NCBI RefSeq assembly: GCF_001905795.1
Contig: NZ_LIXJ01000019.1
Span: 81,649 to 145,648 of the forward strand
Length of the DNA: 64,000 bases
Source of the DNA: Streptomyces sp. CB01580
GTDB taxonomy: Bacteria; Actinomycetota; Actinomycetes; Streptomycetales; Streptomycetaceae
Reading direction: 5' to 3'
A program made the translations under genes and the position numbers. Positions 40,696 through 49,758 of the stretch are shown one piece after another (positions within the stretch are counted from its first letter, which is position 1; the number at the start of each line of letters is the position of its first letter). Under the pieces are notes generated by a model. That model searched no databases, was not told the origin of the DNA, and was given only the letters and a program-made list of their open reading frames with translations.

Positions 40696-42570
40696 ATGCC
40701 CGCCGCATCGTCCAGAACGACCGCCGTCTCCGCCGTAGTCACCGCCGCACTCGCGGCGGGCTTGCTGACCGGCGCTGCCACCACCTCCGCGTCCGCCGCC
40801 TCCTCCGCTTCTCCGTCCCCCTCCGGCTCCTCCGCCGACGGCCCGGTCAGGATCCACGACATCCAGGGCTCCACCCGCATATCCCCGCTCGTCGGCCGGC
40901 AGGTGAGCGGTGTCACCGGCATCGTCACGGGGGTGCGGACCTACGGTTCGAAGGGCTTCTGGTTCCAGGACCCGCGTCCGGACGCCGACCCCGCCACCAG
41001 CGAGGGGATCTTCGTCTTCACCTCGTCCGCGCCGACGGTCGCGGTCGGCGACGCGGTCACGGTCTCCGGCACCGTCACCGAGTACGTCCCGGGCGGTGTC
41101 GCCTCGGGCAACCAGTCGCTCACCCAGATCAGCAAGCCCACCGTCGAGGTGGTGTCCTCCGGCAACCCGCTGCCCGCGCCGGTGACGATCTCCGCACGCT
41201 CGGTCCCCTCCCGGTACGCGCCGGCGGGAGACCCGGCGGCGGGCGGTTCCGTCAACGCCCTCCCCCTCGCCCCCTCGCGCTACGCCCTGGACCACTACGA
41301 GTCACTGGAGGGCATGAACGTCCGGATCGGTTCCGCGCGGGTGGTCGGCGCCACCGACCCGTACTCCGAGCTGTGGGTGACGGTGAAGCCGCACGAGCAC
41401 GCCAACCGGAGGGGCGGCACGGTCTACGGCTCGTACGACGCGCAGAACACGGGCCGGCTCCAGATCCAGTCGCTGGTGCCGCTCGCCGAACGCCCCTTCC
41501 CGACCGCCGACGTCGGTGACGTGCTGTCCGGCACGACCGAGGGGCCGCTCGACTTCAACCAGTACGGCGGCTACACGCTGGCCGCCCGCACACTGGGCGA
41601 GGTCACCGGCAAGGGTCTGCGCCAGGAGACGACCCGCGAGCAGCGCCGCGGCGAACTGGCGGTGGCGACGTACAACGTCGAGAACCTCGACCCGACCGAT
41701 CCGCAGGAGAAGTTCGACGCGCTCGCCACCGCGGTGGTGAACAACCTCGCCTCGCCCGACATCGTCGCGCTGGAGGAGATCCAGGACGACAACGGCGCCA
41801 AGGACGACGGCACGGTCTCCGCCGACCGCACCGTCGCGAAGTTCGTCGACGCGATCGTGGCCGCGGGCGGCCCGGCGTACCAGTGGCGTTCCGTCGACCC
41901 TCAGGACAAGAAGGACGGCGGCGAGCCCGGCGGCAACATCCGCCAGGTGTTCCTCTTCAACCCGGAGCGGGTGTCGTTCACCCACCGCGCGGGCGGCGAC
42001 GCCACGACGGCGACCGGCGTCGTGCGGGAGCGGGGCCGGGCGGCGCTGACCCACTCCCCCGGCCGGATCGACCCGGCGAACGCGGCGTGGGAGAACAGCC
42101 GCAAGCCGCTCGTCGGGGAGTTCGTCTTCCGCGGCCGCACGGTCTTCGTCGTCGCCAACCACTTCGCGTCCAAGGGCGGCGACGAGTCCCTCGTCTCCCA
42201 GCACCAGCCGCCGACCCGTTCGTCCGAGGTGCAGCGGCACGCACAGGCCGGGGTCGTCAACACCTTCGTCAAGAAGCTGCTGAGCGTCCAGAAGAACGCC
42301 GACGTGCTGGTCGTCGGCGACATCAACGACTTCGAGTTCTCCGGCACGACCAAGGCGCTCACGGCCGGTGGCGTGCTGTACCCGGCCGTGAGGTCGCTGC
42401 CGCGCGCGGAGCGCTACTCGTACGTCTACCAGGGCAACAGCCAGGTCCTCGACCAGATCCTGACCAGCCCGTCGATCGACGACTTCGAGTACGACAGCGT
42501 GCACATCAACGCCGAGTTCGCCGCGCAGAACAGCGACCACGACCCGCAGGTGCTCCGCTTCCGTCCGTGA
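40696..42570 (+). CDS. Extracellular endonuclease/exonuclease/phosphatase-family nuclease (ExeM/NucH-like)
   Basis: A 624-residue secreted enzyme. The Sec signal peptide ends near residue 37 (GAATTSASAASS). Residues about 50-290 form an OB-fold-like region (VRIHDIQGSTRISPLVGRQVSGVTGIVTGV). The EEP nuclease domain (about 315-624) has VATYNVENLDP, PDIVALEEIQDD, FVVANHFASKGGD, VLVVGDINDFEFSG and a terminal NSDHDPQVLRF. These are the metal and catalytic Asn/Glu/His/Asp residues of the DNase I-like fold. The probable role is degradation of extracellular DNA. The ATG follows CCGGAGCCCGTG; a GTG one codon earlier is possible. Confidence 0.92.
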   Translation: MPAASSRTTAVSAVVTAALAAGLLTGAATTSASAASSASPSPSGSSADGPVRIHDIQGSTRISPLVGRQVSGVTGIVTGVRTYGSKGFWFQDPRPDADPATSEGIFVFTSSAPTVAVGDAVTVSGTVTEYVPGGVASGNQSLTQISKPTVEVVSSGNPLPAPVTISARSVPSRYAPAGDPAAGGSVNALPLAPSRYALDHYESLEGMNVRIGSARVVGATDPYSELWVTVKPHEHANRRGGTVYGSYDAQNTGRLQIQSLVPLAERPFPTADVGDVLSGTTEGPLDFNQYGGYTLAARTLGEVTGKGLRQETTREQRRGELAVATYNVENLDPTDPQEKFDALATAVVNNLASPDIVALEEIQDDNGAKDDGTVSADRTVAKFVDAIVAAGGPAYQWRSVDPQDKKDGGEPGGNIRQVFLFNPERVSFTHRAGGDATTATGVVRERGRAALTHSPGRIDPANAAWENSRKPLVGEFVFRGRTVFVVANHFASKGGDESLVSQHQPPTRSSEVQRHAQAGVVNTFVKKLLSVQKNADVLVVGDINDFEFSGTTKALTAGGVLYPAVRSLPRAERYSYVYQGNSQVLDQILTSPSIDDFEYDSVHINAEFAAQNSDHDPQVLRFRP

Positions 42571-42720
42571 GCCGTGGCGGGGCGGGACGGCCCCGAGCCG
42601 ACCGGAGCGGAACGGGACGGTCCCGAGCCGGACGTGGCGGGCCGGGACGGTCCCGAGCCGGACGTGGCGGGCCGGGACGGTCCTGAGCCGGACGTGGCGG
42701 GCCGGGACGGTCCTGAGCCG
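42571..42720 (+). repeat. Five tandem 30-bp repeats after the nuclease gene
   Basis: A 30-base unit (GACGTGGCGGGCCGGGACGG then TCCCGAGCCG) repeats five times in exact 30-base register. Copies 3, 4 and 5 differ from one another by a single C/T. Copies 1 and 2 are more diverged, and a partial sixth follows at 42721. The array begins right after the nuclease stop and fills the gap to the convergent gene, so it may act as a terminator or be a minisatellite. Confidence 0.92.
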
Positions 42721-42803
42721 GACGGGCGCGGCCGACCGCGTTCACCCCGGCGGCTCACGCCCTCCCGCCCGTTCCGCGCCCCGCGTACCCCACGCACCAC
42801 CTG

Positions 42804-43517
42804 CTACACGCCCGCCCTCGGCCCGATGCTGAGCGCGGGCGCGTAGCGGTTCACGGTGCTCGTGGCCACTCCCGGGTAGGACCGCACGCGCTCCCACTGC
42901 GGCGTCCTGGACCCGATCCCGTCACCGGGCGCGGCCAGCGCGTCGGCGTGGGCCCGGGCGCTCTCCCATTCGGCGTAGTTGAGCACACGGGTCCCGTCGA
43001 CACTCACGTGGAAGTGCGCCGAGATCCCTCCGGGGGCGAGCGCCGGGTCGGTCCCCAGTGCCTCGAACACCGTGTCCACCCAGTCCCGTTGACGGGCCTT
43101 GTCCGCCCCATCGAACTCCACGTCGACGATCACCACGCATCCCGGCTCCCGCCCGTCCCCCTCCCCCGGCCCCGTCGAGCGGTACATTTCGAGACTGTGC
43201 AGCCCGAGCCGCCGGATGCCCGGCACGGCGGCGTCGATGTCCGCGTTGCGCTCGTCCCGGCCGTGCCGGAAGAAGTCCTGGTACGCCTGCTCCCCACTCC
43301 ACTGGGTGTAATGGAACAAGGTCTTTCCGTCCTCACCGGTATGGACGGTGTACGAAAGCAGTCCCGCATGCGGCCACTCCCTGCTGTCCCACGCCTCGCG
43401 GATCGCCTCGACCGTCCGCCGTTGGCGCTCCGGAGTGCCGACATCCCAGGTGCTCGCCTTGACCAGTCCGACGTCATTGCGGGCAGGATCGGGACGGGAT
43501 TCGAAACGCACACTCAT
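42804..43517 (-). CDS. Antibiotic biosynthesis monooxygenase (ABM) domain protein, two domains
   Basis: A 237-residue protein with two ABM-type ferredoxin-like domains (about 1-110 and 118-237). Domain 1 shows GLLSYTVHTGEDGKTLFHYTQWSGEQAYQDFFRHG; domain 2 shows GGISAHFHVSVDGTRVLNYAEWESARAHADAL. Both have the Y/W-x-x-W/E-ESxxAH pattern of the family. The family includes monooxygenases, heme-degrading enzymes and proteins without known activity. AGGAGG lies just before the ATG of MSVRFES. No pathway neighbours. Confidence 0.82.
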   Translation of the reverse strand: MSVRFESRPDPARNDVGLVKASTWDVGTPERQRRTVEAIREAWDSREWPHAGLLSYTVHTGEDGKTLFHYTQWSGEQAYQDFFRHGRDERNADIDAAVPGIRRLGLHSLEMYRSTGPGEGDGREPGCVVIVDVEFDGADKARQRDWVDTVFEALGTDPALAPGGISAHFHVSVDGTRVLNYAEWESARAHADALAAPGDGIGSRTPQWERVRSYPGVATSTVNRYAPALSIGPRAGV

Positions 43518-43772
43518 GACGGGTCCTCCTGACCCGGCGCACCCGTGCGGTACGCCGCCGACGGCCACACTGCTACGTCAAGCACACTTGAGGTCAACGG
43601 CGCTCCCGCCGCCGGAACCGATGGGACGAACGGGCGAACAGGGCGGACCGGAGGACCGAGCGGACCAGAAGACGAACCGAGCCGAATGGCGAGCAGAACC
43701 GGATGGCGAACCGGGCCGGATGACCGACTGAGCCGGAAGACGGCCGGAACCGGAAGACGATCGGAGCACCGC

Positions 43773-44906
43773 ATGAACCCGCACCTCAGGGCGATCACCC
43801 GCGAGGAACACCTGGCATTCGTCGCGAGCAGGCCCGCCGTGAGCCATATGCAGGTTCCGTCGTGGGGCGATGTGAAACCCGACTGGCGCGCGGAGAGCAT
43901 CGGCTGGTTCGAACCGGACAGCACCGGCCGGGAACAGCTCACCGGAGCGGCGCTCGTGCTCCACCGCCCGATCCCCCGCACGAGGCGCACGCTGGCCTAT
44001 CTGCCGGAGGGCCCCGTCATCGACTGGAACGACCCCGACCCGGGGCGGTGGCTCGGGCCGATGCTGGCGCATCTGAAGTCGGGCGGCGCGTTCGCGGTGC
44101 GCATGGGCCCCCCGGTGATCGCCCGGTACTGGGATGCCGGGACCGTCAAGGAGGCCGTCGCGGACCCGGCGGCCCGGCGCCTGCGCCACGTGCGGGCGGA
44201 CGCGGACGATCCGCGGGCCGCCGCGCTCGTCGACCGGCTGCGCGGGATGGGCTGGCAACGGGGCGCGGAGGACGGCGAGGACGGCTTCGCCGCCGGACAG
44301 CCCCGGTACGTCTTCCAGGTGCCGCTCGCCGGGCGGTCGCTGGAGGAGGTCCGGACCGGTCTCAACCAGCAGTGGCGGCGCAACATCAAGAAGGCGGAGA
44401 AGGCGGGCGTCAAGGTCGACGAGGGCGGCTACGAGGACCTGCCGGTCTTCTACGAGCTGTACCGCGAGACCGCCGAGCGCGACCGCTTCGCCCCCCGCCC
44501 GCTCGGCTACTTCCAGCGCATGTGGGCCGCGCTGCGCGCCGAGGACCCCGACCGCATGCGGCTCTACCTCGCCCAGCACGAGGGCGAGACGCTGGCCGCC
44601 GCGACGATGCTGACCGTCGGCAACCACGTCTGGTACTCCTACGGTGCCTCGACCGCCCGCAAGCGCGAGGTCCAGCCCGGCAACGCGATCCAGTGGCGCA
44701 TGATGAGCGACGCGCACGAGCGGGGCGCGGCGGTGTACGACCTGCGCGGGATCACCGACACCCTGGCCGAGGACAACCATCTGCTGGGCCTGTTGCGTTT
44801 CAAGGTCGGCACCGGCGGCCGGGCCGCCGAGTACGTCGGTGAATGGGACTACCCCATCAACAAGCTGCTCCACCGGGCCTTCACGCTCTACATGGCACGA
44901 CGCTGA
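43773..44906 (+). CDS. FemX-like peptidoglycan bridge-forming aminoacyltransferase
   Basis: A 377-residue Fem-family enzyme (two GNAT folds). It adds the first interpeptide amino acid to lipid II from aminoacyl-tRNA; Streptomyces use glycine. Family signs are SHMQVPSWGDVKPDWRAESIGWF, LNQQWRRNIKKAEKAGVKVDEGG, FYELYRETAERDRFAPRPLGYFQRMW, HVWYSYGAST and YDLRGITDTLAEDNHLLGLLRFK. The start at MNPHLRAITREEHLAF is conserved; upstream DNA is a degenerate GAACCGG-rich repeat. It is a single gene. Confidence 0.9.
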   Translation: MNPHLRAITREEHLAFVASRPAVSHMQVPSWGDVKPDWRAESIGWFEPDSTGREQLTGAALVLHRPIPRTRRTLAYLPEGPVIDWNDPDPGRWLGPMLAHLKSGGAFAVRMGPPVIARYWDAGTVKEAVADPAARRLRHVRADADDPRAAALVDRLRGMGWQRGAEDGEDGFAAGQPRYVFQVPLAGRSLEEVRTGLNQQWRRNIKKAEKAGVKVDEGGYEDLPVFYELYRETAERDRFAPRPLGYFQRMWAALRAEDPDRMRLYLAQHEGETLAAATMLTVGNHVWYSYGASTARKREVQPGNAIQWRMMSDAHERGAAVYDLRGITDTLAEDNHLLGLLRFKVGTGGRAAEYVGEWDYPINKLLHRAFTLYMARR

Positions 44907-44964
44907 CCCCGCCCGCGCGACGCGGCACCGGCACGGCGCCGACACCGGCACCGGCCATCCGTGA

Positions 44965-44981
44965 GGCGCGGCGCCCGCGCC
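44965..44981. terminator. Hairpin between convergent femX-like and DUF4232 genes
   Basis: GGCGCGG-CGC-CCGCGCC, a perfect 7-bp stem with a 3-base loop, between the stops at 44906 and 44985. Confidence 0.5.
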
Positions 44982-44984
44982 GCA

Positions 44985-45764
44985 CTACGCGGGGCCGGCC
45001 CGCCAGGCGGTCATGTTCAGTTCGTCGAGCAGCCGCACGTCGCTGCCCTCCAGCGGGAAGACGCGCGCCTCCATGCCGGGGGCCGGTGCGATCTCCAGCG
45101 CGTCGCCCTCGACGAGGTCGCCGCCGGTCGGGGTGGAGACCCAGGCGAGCAGCGACCACACCGTCTGCCCCGGTTTCAGCACGACCTCCTGCGGGCCCCG
45201 GTCGGTCCCCATGTACGAGGAGGCCGGGTTCACCGGCACCGGCAGCGGGTCGCCCGCCTCGTCCAGGACCCGGACGGACGGGTAGCCGTGGACGCGGTAC
45301 GGCTTGCCGCCGCAGTTGGTGAGGGTGAGCCCGACGGCCCGATGTCCCAGCGCGGCCTCGATCTCGCCCATGCCGACGACGACCCCGGAGGACGGACAGT
45401 GCGTCCGGCCGCTCGCGGTGGGCGTGGGGGCGGGCCCTCGCGCCGACGGGGGCGACGGCCGGTCGAGGAGCTCCGCGGGAACGCTCGGGAACGGCGAGGG
45501 CAGCTTGTCGGCGTGCACGGAGCCGGGCGGATACGACGCGCTCGGCGTCACCGCCGGCGCCGACTCCGGTTCGCCCTCGCCCGCCGGTACGAGGAACCCC
45601 GCGCATCCCGAGAGCGACAGCCCCAGGGCCCCCGCCGTGAGCGCCGCGCGCACGGCCGCCCCCGGTCCCCGTCCCCCGGCCCCGGTTCCCGCCCGTTGTC
45701 GTGCCCCTGCCCCTGCGATCGCACCTGCCCGCGTCCGTGTCCGTCGCCGCGCCCACACGCTCAT
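44985..45764 (-). CDS. DUF4232 lipoprotein
   Basis: A 259-residue exported lipoprotein. A basic, Arg-rich N terminus of about 35 residues leads to a hydrophobic segment and lipobox LSGC with the acylated Cys at 54. A Pro/Ser-rich linker follows (about 62-110). The DUF4232 beta-sandwich (about 118-255) has CPSSGVVVGMGEIEAALGHRAVGLTLTNCGGKPYRVHGYP and GTDRGPQEVVLKPGQTVWSLLAW. The family is common in actinomycete envelopes; function unknown. Confidence 0.85.
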   Translation of the reverse strand: MSVWARRRTRTRAGAIAGAGARQRAGTGAGGRGPGAAVRAALTAGALGLSLSGCAGFLVPAGEGEPESAPAVTPSASYPPGSVHADKLPSPFPSVPAELLDRPSPPSARGPAPTPTASGRTHCPSSGVVVGMGEIEAALGHRAVGLTLTNCGGKPYRVHGYPSVRVLDEAGDPLPVPVNPASSYMGTDRGPQEVVLKPGQTVWSLLAWVSTPTGGDLVEGDALEIAPAPGMEARVFPLEGSDVRLLDELNMTAWRAGPA

Positions 45765-45947
45765 GCACCCGCCCCCACGTCGGCCTGCCGCATAGGCGTT
45801 CGATCATGCCAGAGCGCAGGAGACCCACCTGCGGTCCCGTCGAGCGGTCCCACCGGGTGCCGCCTCTCGACTGTTGAGCGTTCCTTTCCCTTTACTCCAA
45901 GAAGAACTAAGTGGACCTTCACGGTTCGGCCGACCGACACTTCGGGA

Positions 45948-46868
45948 ATGACAGCCCCCGAAACCCGCACGGCCCCCTTCGGCCGGATGCTCTGCGCCAT
46001 GATCACGCCGTTCACCGCCTCCGGCGCGCTGGACCCGGACGCCGCCGGGAGACACGCCGCCGCCCTGGTCGCCGACGGTTGCGACGGGCTGGTGCTCAAT
46101 GGCACCACCGGCGAGTCCCCGACCACCACCGATGCCGAGAAGGCCGCGCTGCTGCGAGCCGTCAGGGCGGCGGTCGGCGATCGCGTGCCGATCGTCGCCG
46201 GGGTCGGCAGCCCGGACACCCGGCACACGATCGACCTCGCCCGGCAGGCCGAACGGGCGGGTGCGGACGGCCTGTTGGTGGTGGCTCCGTACTACAGCAG
46301 GCCGCCGCAGGCCGCCGTGGAGACGTACTTCCGGCGTGTGGCCGACGCGACCGGCCTGCCGCTGATGCTGTACGACATCCCGGACCGGACCGGCATCCGC
46401 GTCGAACCGGAGACCCTGCTGCGGCTCGCCGGGCACCCGCGCGTCGTGGCCGTGAAGGACTGCGCGTACGACCTGCTGGGCTCCACGAAGGTGATCGGCG
46501 CGACCTCGCTGGCGTACTACTCGGGCTGCGACGAACTGAACCTGCCGTTGTACGCGGTGGGCGCGGCAGGTTGCGTCAGCACGGTGGCGAACGTCGCGCC
46601 GCGGCAACTGCGGGCGCTCCTGGACGCGTTCGACGCCGGGAACACCGCGGAGGCTGCCCGACTCAATCGGCTGCTCACCCCTCTCACTGAGCTGATGACG
46701 GCCTCCGGCCTGCCCGGCACGGTGACGGCGAAGGCGCTGCTCGGCGCCGGACCGGTCCGGGAACCGCTGCAGCCCGCCGGGCGCGGGGCGACCGACGGGC
46801 TGCGCAGGGCATACGAGGAACTGCTCACCACCACAGGGCGCTGCCCTTCACCGACGCCAGTCCCGTGA
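45948..46868 (+). CDS. dapA: 4-hydroxy-tetrahydrodipicolinate synthase
   Basis: Condenses pyruvate with aspartate semialdehyde, the branch-point step to diaminopimelate and lysine; 306 residues. DapA motifs are DGLVLNGTTGESPTTTDAEK, LLVVAPYYSRPPQAAVETYF (the catalytic Tyr), LMLYDIPDRTGIRV and VVAVKDCAYD with the Schiff-base Lys. GCDELNLPLYAVGAAGCVSTVANVAP is also typical. The start follows TTCGGGA. It faces dapD of the same pathway, 39 bp apart. Actinomycetes often have several dapA paralogues, so it may not be the main one. Confidence 0.9.
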   Translation: MTAPETRTAPFGRMLCAMITPFTASGALDPDAAGRHAAALVADGCDGLVLNGTTGESPTTTDAEKAALLRAVRAAVGDRVPIVAGVGSPDTRHTIDLARQAERAGADGLLVVAPYYSRPPQAAVETYFRRVADATGLPLMLYDIPDRTGIRVEPETLLRLAGHPRVVAVKDCAYDLLGSTKVIGATSLAYYSGCDELNLPLYAVGAAGCVSTVANVAPRQLRALLDAFDAGNTAEAARLNRLLTPLTELMTASGLPGTVTAKALLGAGPVREPLQPAGRGATDGLRRAYEELLTTTGRCPSPTPVP

Positions 46869-46907
46869 GGGACGCCGACGCCGTGGCAAATGTTGCCGGG
46901 AGCGGCA

Positions 46908-47897
46908 CTAGTTGTGGCTGTGCAGGATGTCGTTGAGACCGTCCCACACCGCGTTGTTCGGACGGGCCTCGACCGTGCCGGTGACCGAGTTGCGGCGGAA
47001 GAGGATGTTCGAGGCGCCGGAGAGCTCACGGGCCTTGACGATCTGGCCGTCCGGCATCGTGATGCGGGTGCCCGCCGTGATGTAGAGCCCTGCCTCGACG
47101 ACGCACTCGTCGCCGAGCGCGATCCCGACCCCGGCCTCGGCGCCGATCAGGCAGCGCTCACCGATGACGATGCGCTCCTTGCCGCCCCCGGAGAGGGTGC
47201 CCATCGTGGAGGCGCCGCCGCCGATGTCGGAGCCGTCGCCGACCACGACGCCCGCGGAGATCCGGCCCTCGACCATCGACGTGCCCAGGGTGCCCGCGTT
47301 GAAGTTGACGAAGCCCTCGTGCATGACGGTGGTGCCGGAGGCCAGGTGCGCACCGAGCCTGACCCGGTCGGCGTCGGCGATCCGGACGCCCTTCGGGGCG
47401 ACGTAGTCCGTCATCCGGGGGAACTTGTCGACCGAGGTGACCTGGAGGTGCAGACCCTCGGCGCGGGCGTTCAGCCGCACCTTCTCGACGTCGTCCACGG
47501 CGACCGGGCCGAGCGAGGTCCAGGCGACGTTGGTGAGGAGCCCGAAGAGGCCGTCCAGGTTCTGGCCGTGCGGCCGGACGAGACGGTGCGAGAGGAGGTG
47601 CAGACGCAGGTACGCGTCGTGGGCGTCGAGCGGCTTGTCGTCGAGCGAGGCGATGACCGTGCGTACGGCGACGACCTCGACACCGCGCCGGGCATCCACC
47701 CCGATGGCCTTGGCGGCACCCGCGCCGAGGAGGTCGACGGCCTGGTCGGGGGTGAGCCGTTCGGTCCCGGCCGGGCCGGGGGCGTCGGCGAGTTCGGGGG
47801 CGGGGAACCAGGTGTCGAGAACGGAACCGTCACCTGCGACGGTGGCGAGGCCGGCGGCGACGGCGCCGGTGGTGCGGGGAGAAGTCGTATCGCTCAT
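46908..47897 (-). CDS. dapD: 2,3,4,5-tetrahydropyridine-2,6-dicarboxylate N-succinyltransferase
   Basis: Succinylates tetrahydrodipicolinate in diaminopimelate synthesis; 329 residues, the size of the actinobacterial DapD. The C-terminal half is a left-handed beta helix of hexapeptide repeats: GAHLASGTTVMHEGFVNFNAGTLG, VEGRISAGVVVGDGSDIGGGAS, IGERCLIGAEAGVGIALGDECVVEAGLYI. KARELSGASNILFRRNS follows. It converges with dapA; both act in the same pathway but are not co-transcribed. Confidence 0.95.
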   Translation of the reverse strand: MSDTTSPRTTGAVAAGLATVAGDGSVLDTWFPAPELADAPGPAGTERLTPDQAVDLLGAGAAKAIGVDARRGVEVVAVRTVIASLDDKPLDAHDAYLRLHLLSHRLVRPHGQNLDGLFGLLTNVAWTSLGPVAVDDVEKVRLNARAEGLHLQVTSVDKFPRMTDYVAPKGVRIADADRVRLGAHLASGTTVMHEGFVNFNAGTLGTSMVEGRISAGVVVGDGSDIGGGASTMGTLSGGGKERIVIGERCLIGAEAGVGIALGDECVVEAGLYITAGTRITMPDGQIVKARELSGASNILFRRNSVTGTVEARPNNAVWDGLNDILHSHN

Positions 47898-48108
47898 GCA
47901 CGAAACCTAACCGGGCAGGTGTGATCGGAGCCAACCGGTCTCGCCGGGTGGTCGCGGCAAGCCCCCCGGAAGGCCGCGCCCGCTCCCCGCGAGGCTCCCA
48001 GGACTCCCGGGCCTTTCCCGGCCCGCACTCGGTCTCCTTTGGGAACCGACCATGGCATCATGGTTCCCGAGCGCCGATCCTGGCGACGGGCCGGGAATGG
48101 AGGCCCGG

Positions 48109-48177
48109 AGCCCCGCAGCCCCGCAGCCCCGGAGACCCGCAGCCCCGGAGACCCGGAGACCCGGAGGCCCGGAGATC
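48109..48177 (+). repeat. Degenerate 9-bp tandem repeats before the HxlR-peroxiredoxin gene
   Basis: Units related to GCAGCCCCG and GAGACCCGG alternate about seven times, ending just upstream of the GGAGAATCCC ribosome binding site. Period 9 is clear, with C/A and G/A interchange between units. It lies in the leader and could form slipped structures. Confidence 0.75.
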
Positions 48178-48190
48178 CACGGAGAATCCC

Positions 48191-49078
48191 ATGCCCCAGC
48201 GCACCAGCCTGGCCGACGCCGACTGCGCGATCGCCCAGGCGCTCGACGTCGTCGGCGACTGGTGGACCCTGCTGATCGTGCGGGACTCGGCACGCGGGGT
48301 GCACCGTTTCGACGCGCTCCAGTCGGAACTGGGCGTGTCCCGCAAGGTGCTGACCGAGCGGCTGCGGCTGCTGGTCGACGCGGGCGTGCTGTCGCGCGAG
48401 CCGTACCAGGACCGGCCGCCCCGGTACGAGTACCGGCTCACTCCGCGCGGACACGCGCTGCTGCCCGTGCTGATCGCGCTCCAGGACTGGGGCGACACCT
48501 GGGTCATGGGAGAAGGGGACGTGATGGCGACGGCGGCGGAGAACTCGAAGGAGGCGGCCCGGGTGCACGCCCTGGTGGGCACCCGCCTGCCCGGACTGCG
48601 CCTGCTGGACCACGACGGCGAGTGGCGCGACCCGGTCGCCGACACGCCGCACACCGTCCTGTACTGCTTCCCCGGCGCCTACGCCCGCCGCGACGCCTAT
48701 CCGCCGGGCTGGGCGGGCATCCCGGGCGCGAGCGGCTGCACGCTCGAATCCTGCACATACCGCGACCAGTTGGCCGAGTTCACGGCGGCCGGTGCGACCG
48801 TGCACGGCGTGTCCACCCAACGCCCCGACGAGCAGCGGGCGTTCGCGGCGGCGGAGCGGCTGCGCTTCCCGCTGCTCTCGGACGCCGAGCTGGATCTGAC
48901 CGCGGCCCTGCGACTGCCGACCTTCCGGGCGGCCGGTGTCGGCCGGCTGAAGCGGCTGACGCTGGTGGTCGACCGGGACCGGACGATCCGCGAGGCGCTG
49001 TACCCGGTCACGGACATCGAGGCGAGCGTACGGGCGGCGCTGCGGGCCGTACGAGGAGCGGCCCGGCCGGACGAGTGA
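48191..49078 (+). CDS. HxlR-type winged-helix regulator fused to a peroxiredoxin domain
   Basis: A 295-residue fusion. Residues 1-105 are an HxlR DNA-binding domain (DCAIAQALDVVGDWWTLLIVRDSARG, RFDALQSELGVSRKVLTERL, YEYRLTPRGHALLPVLIALQDWG). Residues about 125-290 are an AhpC/Bcp-type redoxin with VLYCFPGAYARRD, then SGCTLESCTYRDQLAEF, where C183 would be the peroxidatic Cys and C188 a resolving partner, and VHGVSTQRPDEQRAFA. The design suggests a peroxide-sensing regulator or a regulator-coupled peroxidase. GGAG precedes the ATG by 7 bases. Confidence 0.9.
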   Translation: MPQRTSLADADCAIAQALDVVGDWWTLLIVRDSARGVHRFDALQSELGVSRKVLTERLRLLVDAGVLSREPYQDRPPRYEYRLTPRGHALLPVLIALQDWGDTWVMGEGDVMATAAENSKEAARVHALVGTRLPGLRLLDHDGEWRDPVADTPHTVLYCFPGAYARRDAYPPGWAGIPGASGCTLESCTYRDQLAEFTAAGATVHGVSTQRPDEQRAFAAAERLRFPLLSDAELDLTAALRLPTFRAAGVGRLKRLTLVVDRDRTIREALYPVTDIEASVRAALRAVRGAARPDE

Positions 49079-49221
49079 ACACGCGGCGCACGGGTCCGGC
49101 GGGCCGGGCCGCCGTCGTGCACCACATGCCGGGCCGCGAACCGGTCGGCCGGCGGGCAGCCGCCACGGCCGGCGCACACCGAACACCACACATCGGCAAC
49201 ACGCCACGCGCCGAGGACCGG

Positions 49222-49758
49222 TCAGCCGACGACGCGCCCCATCATCTCCCGCGTGTACGCCTCGTCGTACTCCCCACCGGTGAGCAGCGCCTGCAGGCAG
49301 ATCCCGTCCATGAGCGCGATCAGCGCACGCGCCGTGGCCGGATCGGTGCGCCGGGACAGCAGCTCGGCCGCGCCGTCGGTCCACTCGGCGGCTACGGGCC
49401 GCAGCGCGGGTCTGCGGAGCGCGGCGAGGTACAGCTCGTACTCCAGCTCCGCGCGTCCCCGCCCGCCGCGGAAGTACTCCCCCAGCAGCCGGGCCAGTTC
49501 CCCGGCGAGGTCGGCCGCGGGGTCGGCGAGGGCCCGGCTCTCCCGCATGACCTTCGCGAAGTTCTCGTTCGACCGGCGGAGCGCGGCGATCAACAGCTCG
49601 TCCAGCGAGGCGAAGTGATACGTCGTCGAGCCCAGCGGCACATCGGCCTCGGCGGCGACGGAACGGTGGCTGAGGCCCGCGATGCCCTTGGCGCCGACCA
49701 CGCGGATCGCGGCGTCGATGATGCGATCACGCCGCTCGGGGTCGTACCGGCGGGCCAT
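49222..49758 (-). CDS. TetR-family repressor of the SMR pump
   Basis: A 178-residue TetR regulator. The HTH is RRDRIIDAAIRVVGAKGIAGLSHRSVAAEADVPLGSTTYHFASLDELLIAAL; the C-terminal ligand domain includes YELYLAALRRPALRPVAAEW and ALIALMDGICLQALLTGGEYD. Its ATG overlaps the SMR stop (TGATG), so it is translated from the same message. The palindrome upstream of the SMR gene is its likely operator, giving autoregulation. Confidence 0.92.
   Translation of the reverse strand: MARRYDPERRDRIIDAAIRVVGAKGIAGLSHRSVAAEADVPLGSTTYHFASLDELLIAALRRSNENFAKVMRESRALADPAADLAGELARLLGEYFRGGRGRAELEYELYLAALRRPALRPVAAEWTDGAAELLSRRTDPATARALIALMDGICLQALLTGGEYDEAYTREMMGRVVG

Noticed and set aside
42571..42720. CRISPR array
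   Set aside because: The 30-bp units are directly adjacent with no unique spacers, and no cas genes are near.
43518..43772. Coding sequence in the GAACCGG-rich stretch before the FemX-like gene
   Set aside because: Low-complexity repeats leave a frame open, but no family similarity or ribosome binding site supports it; the conserved FemX start is at 43773.
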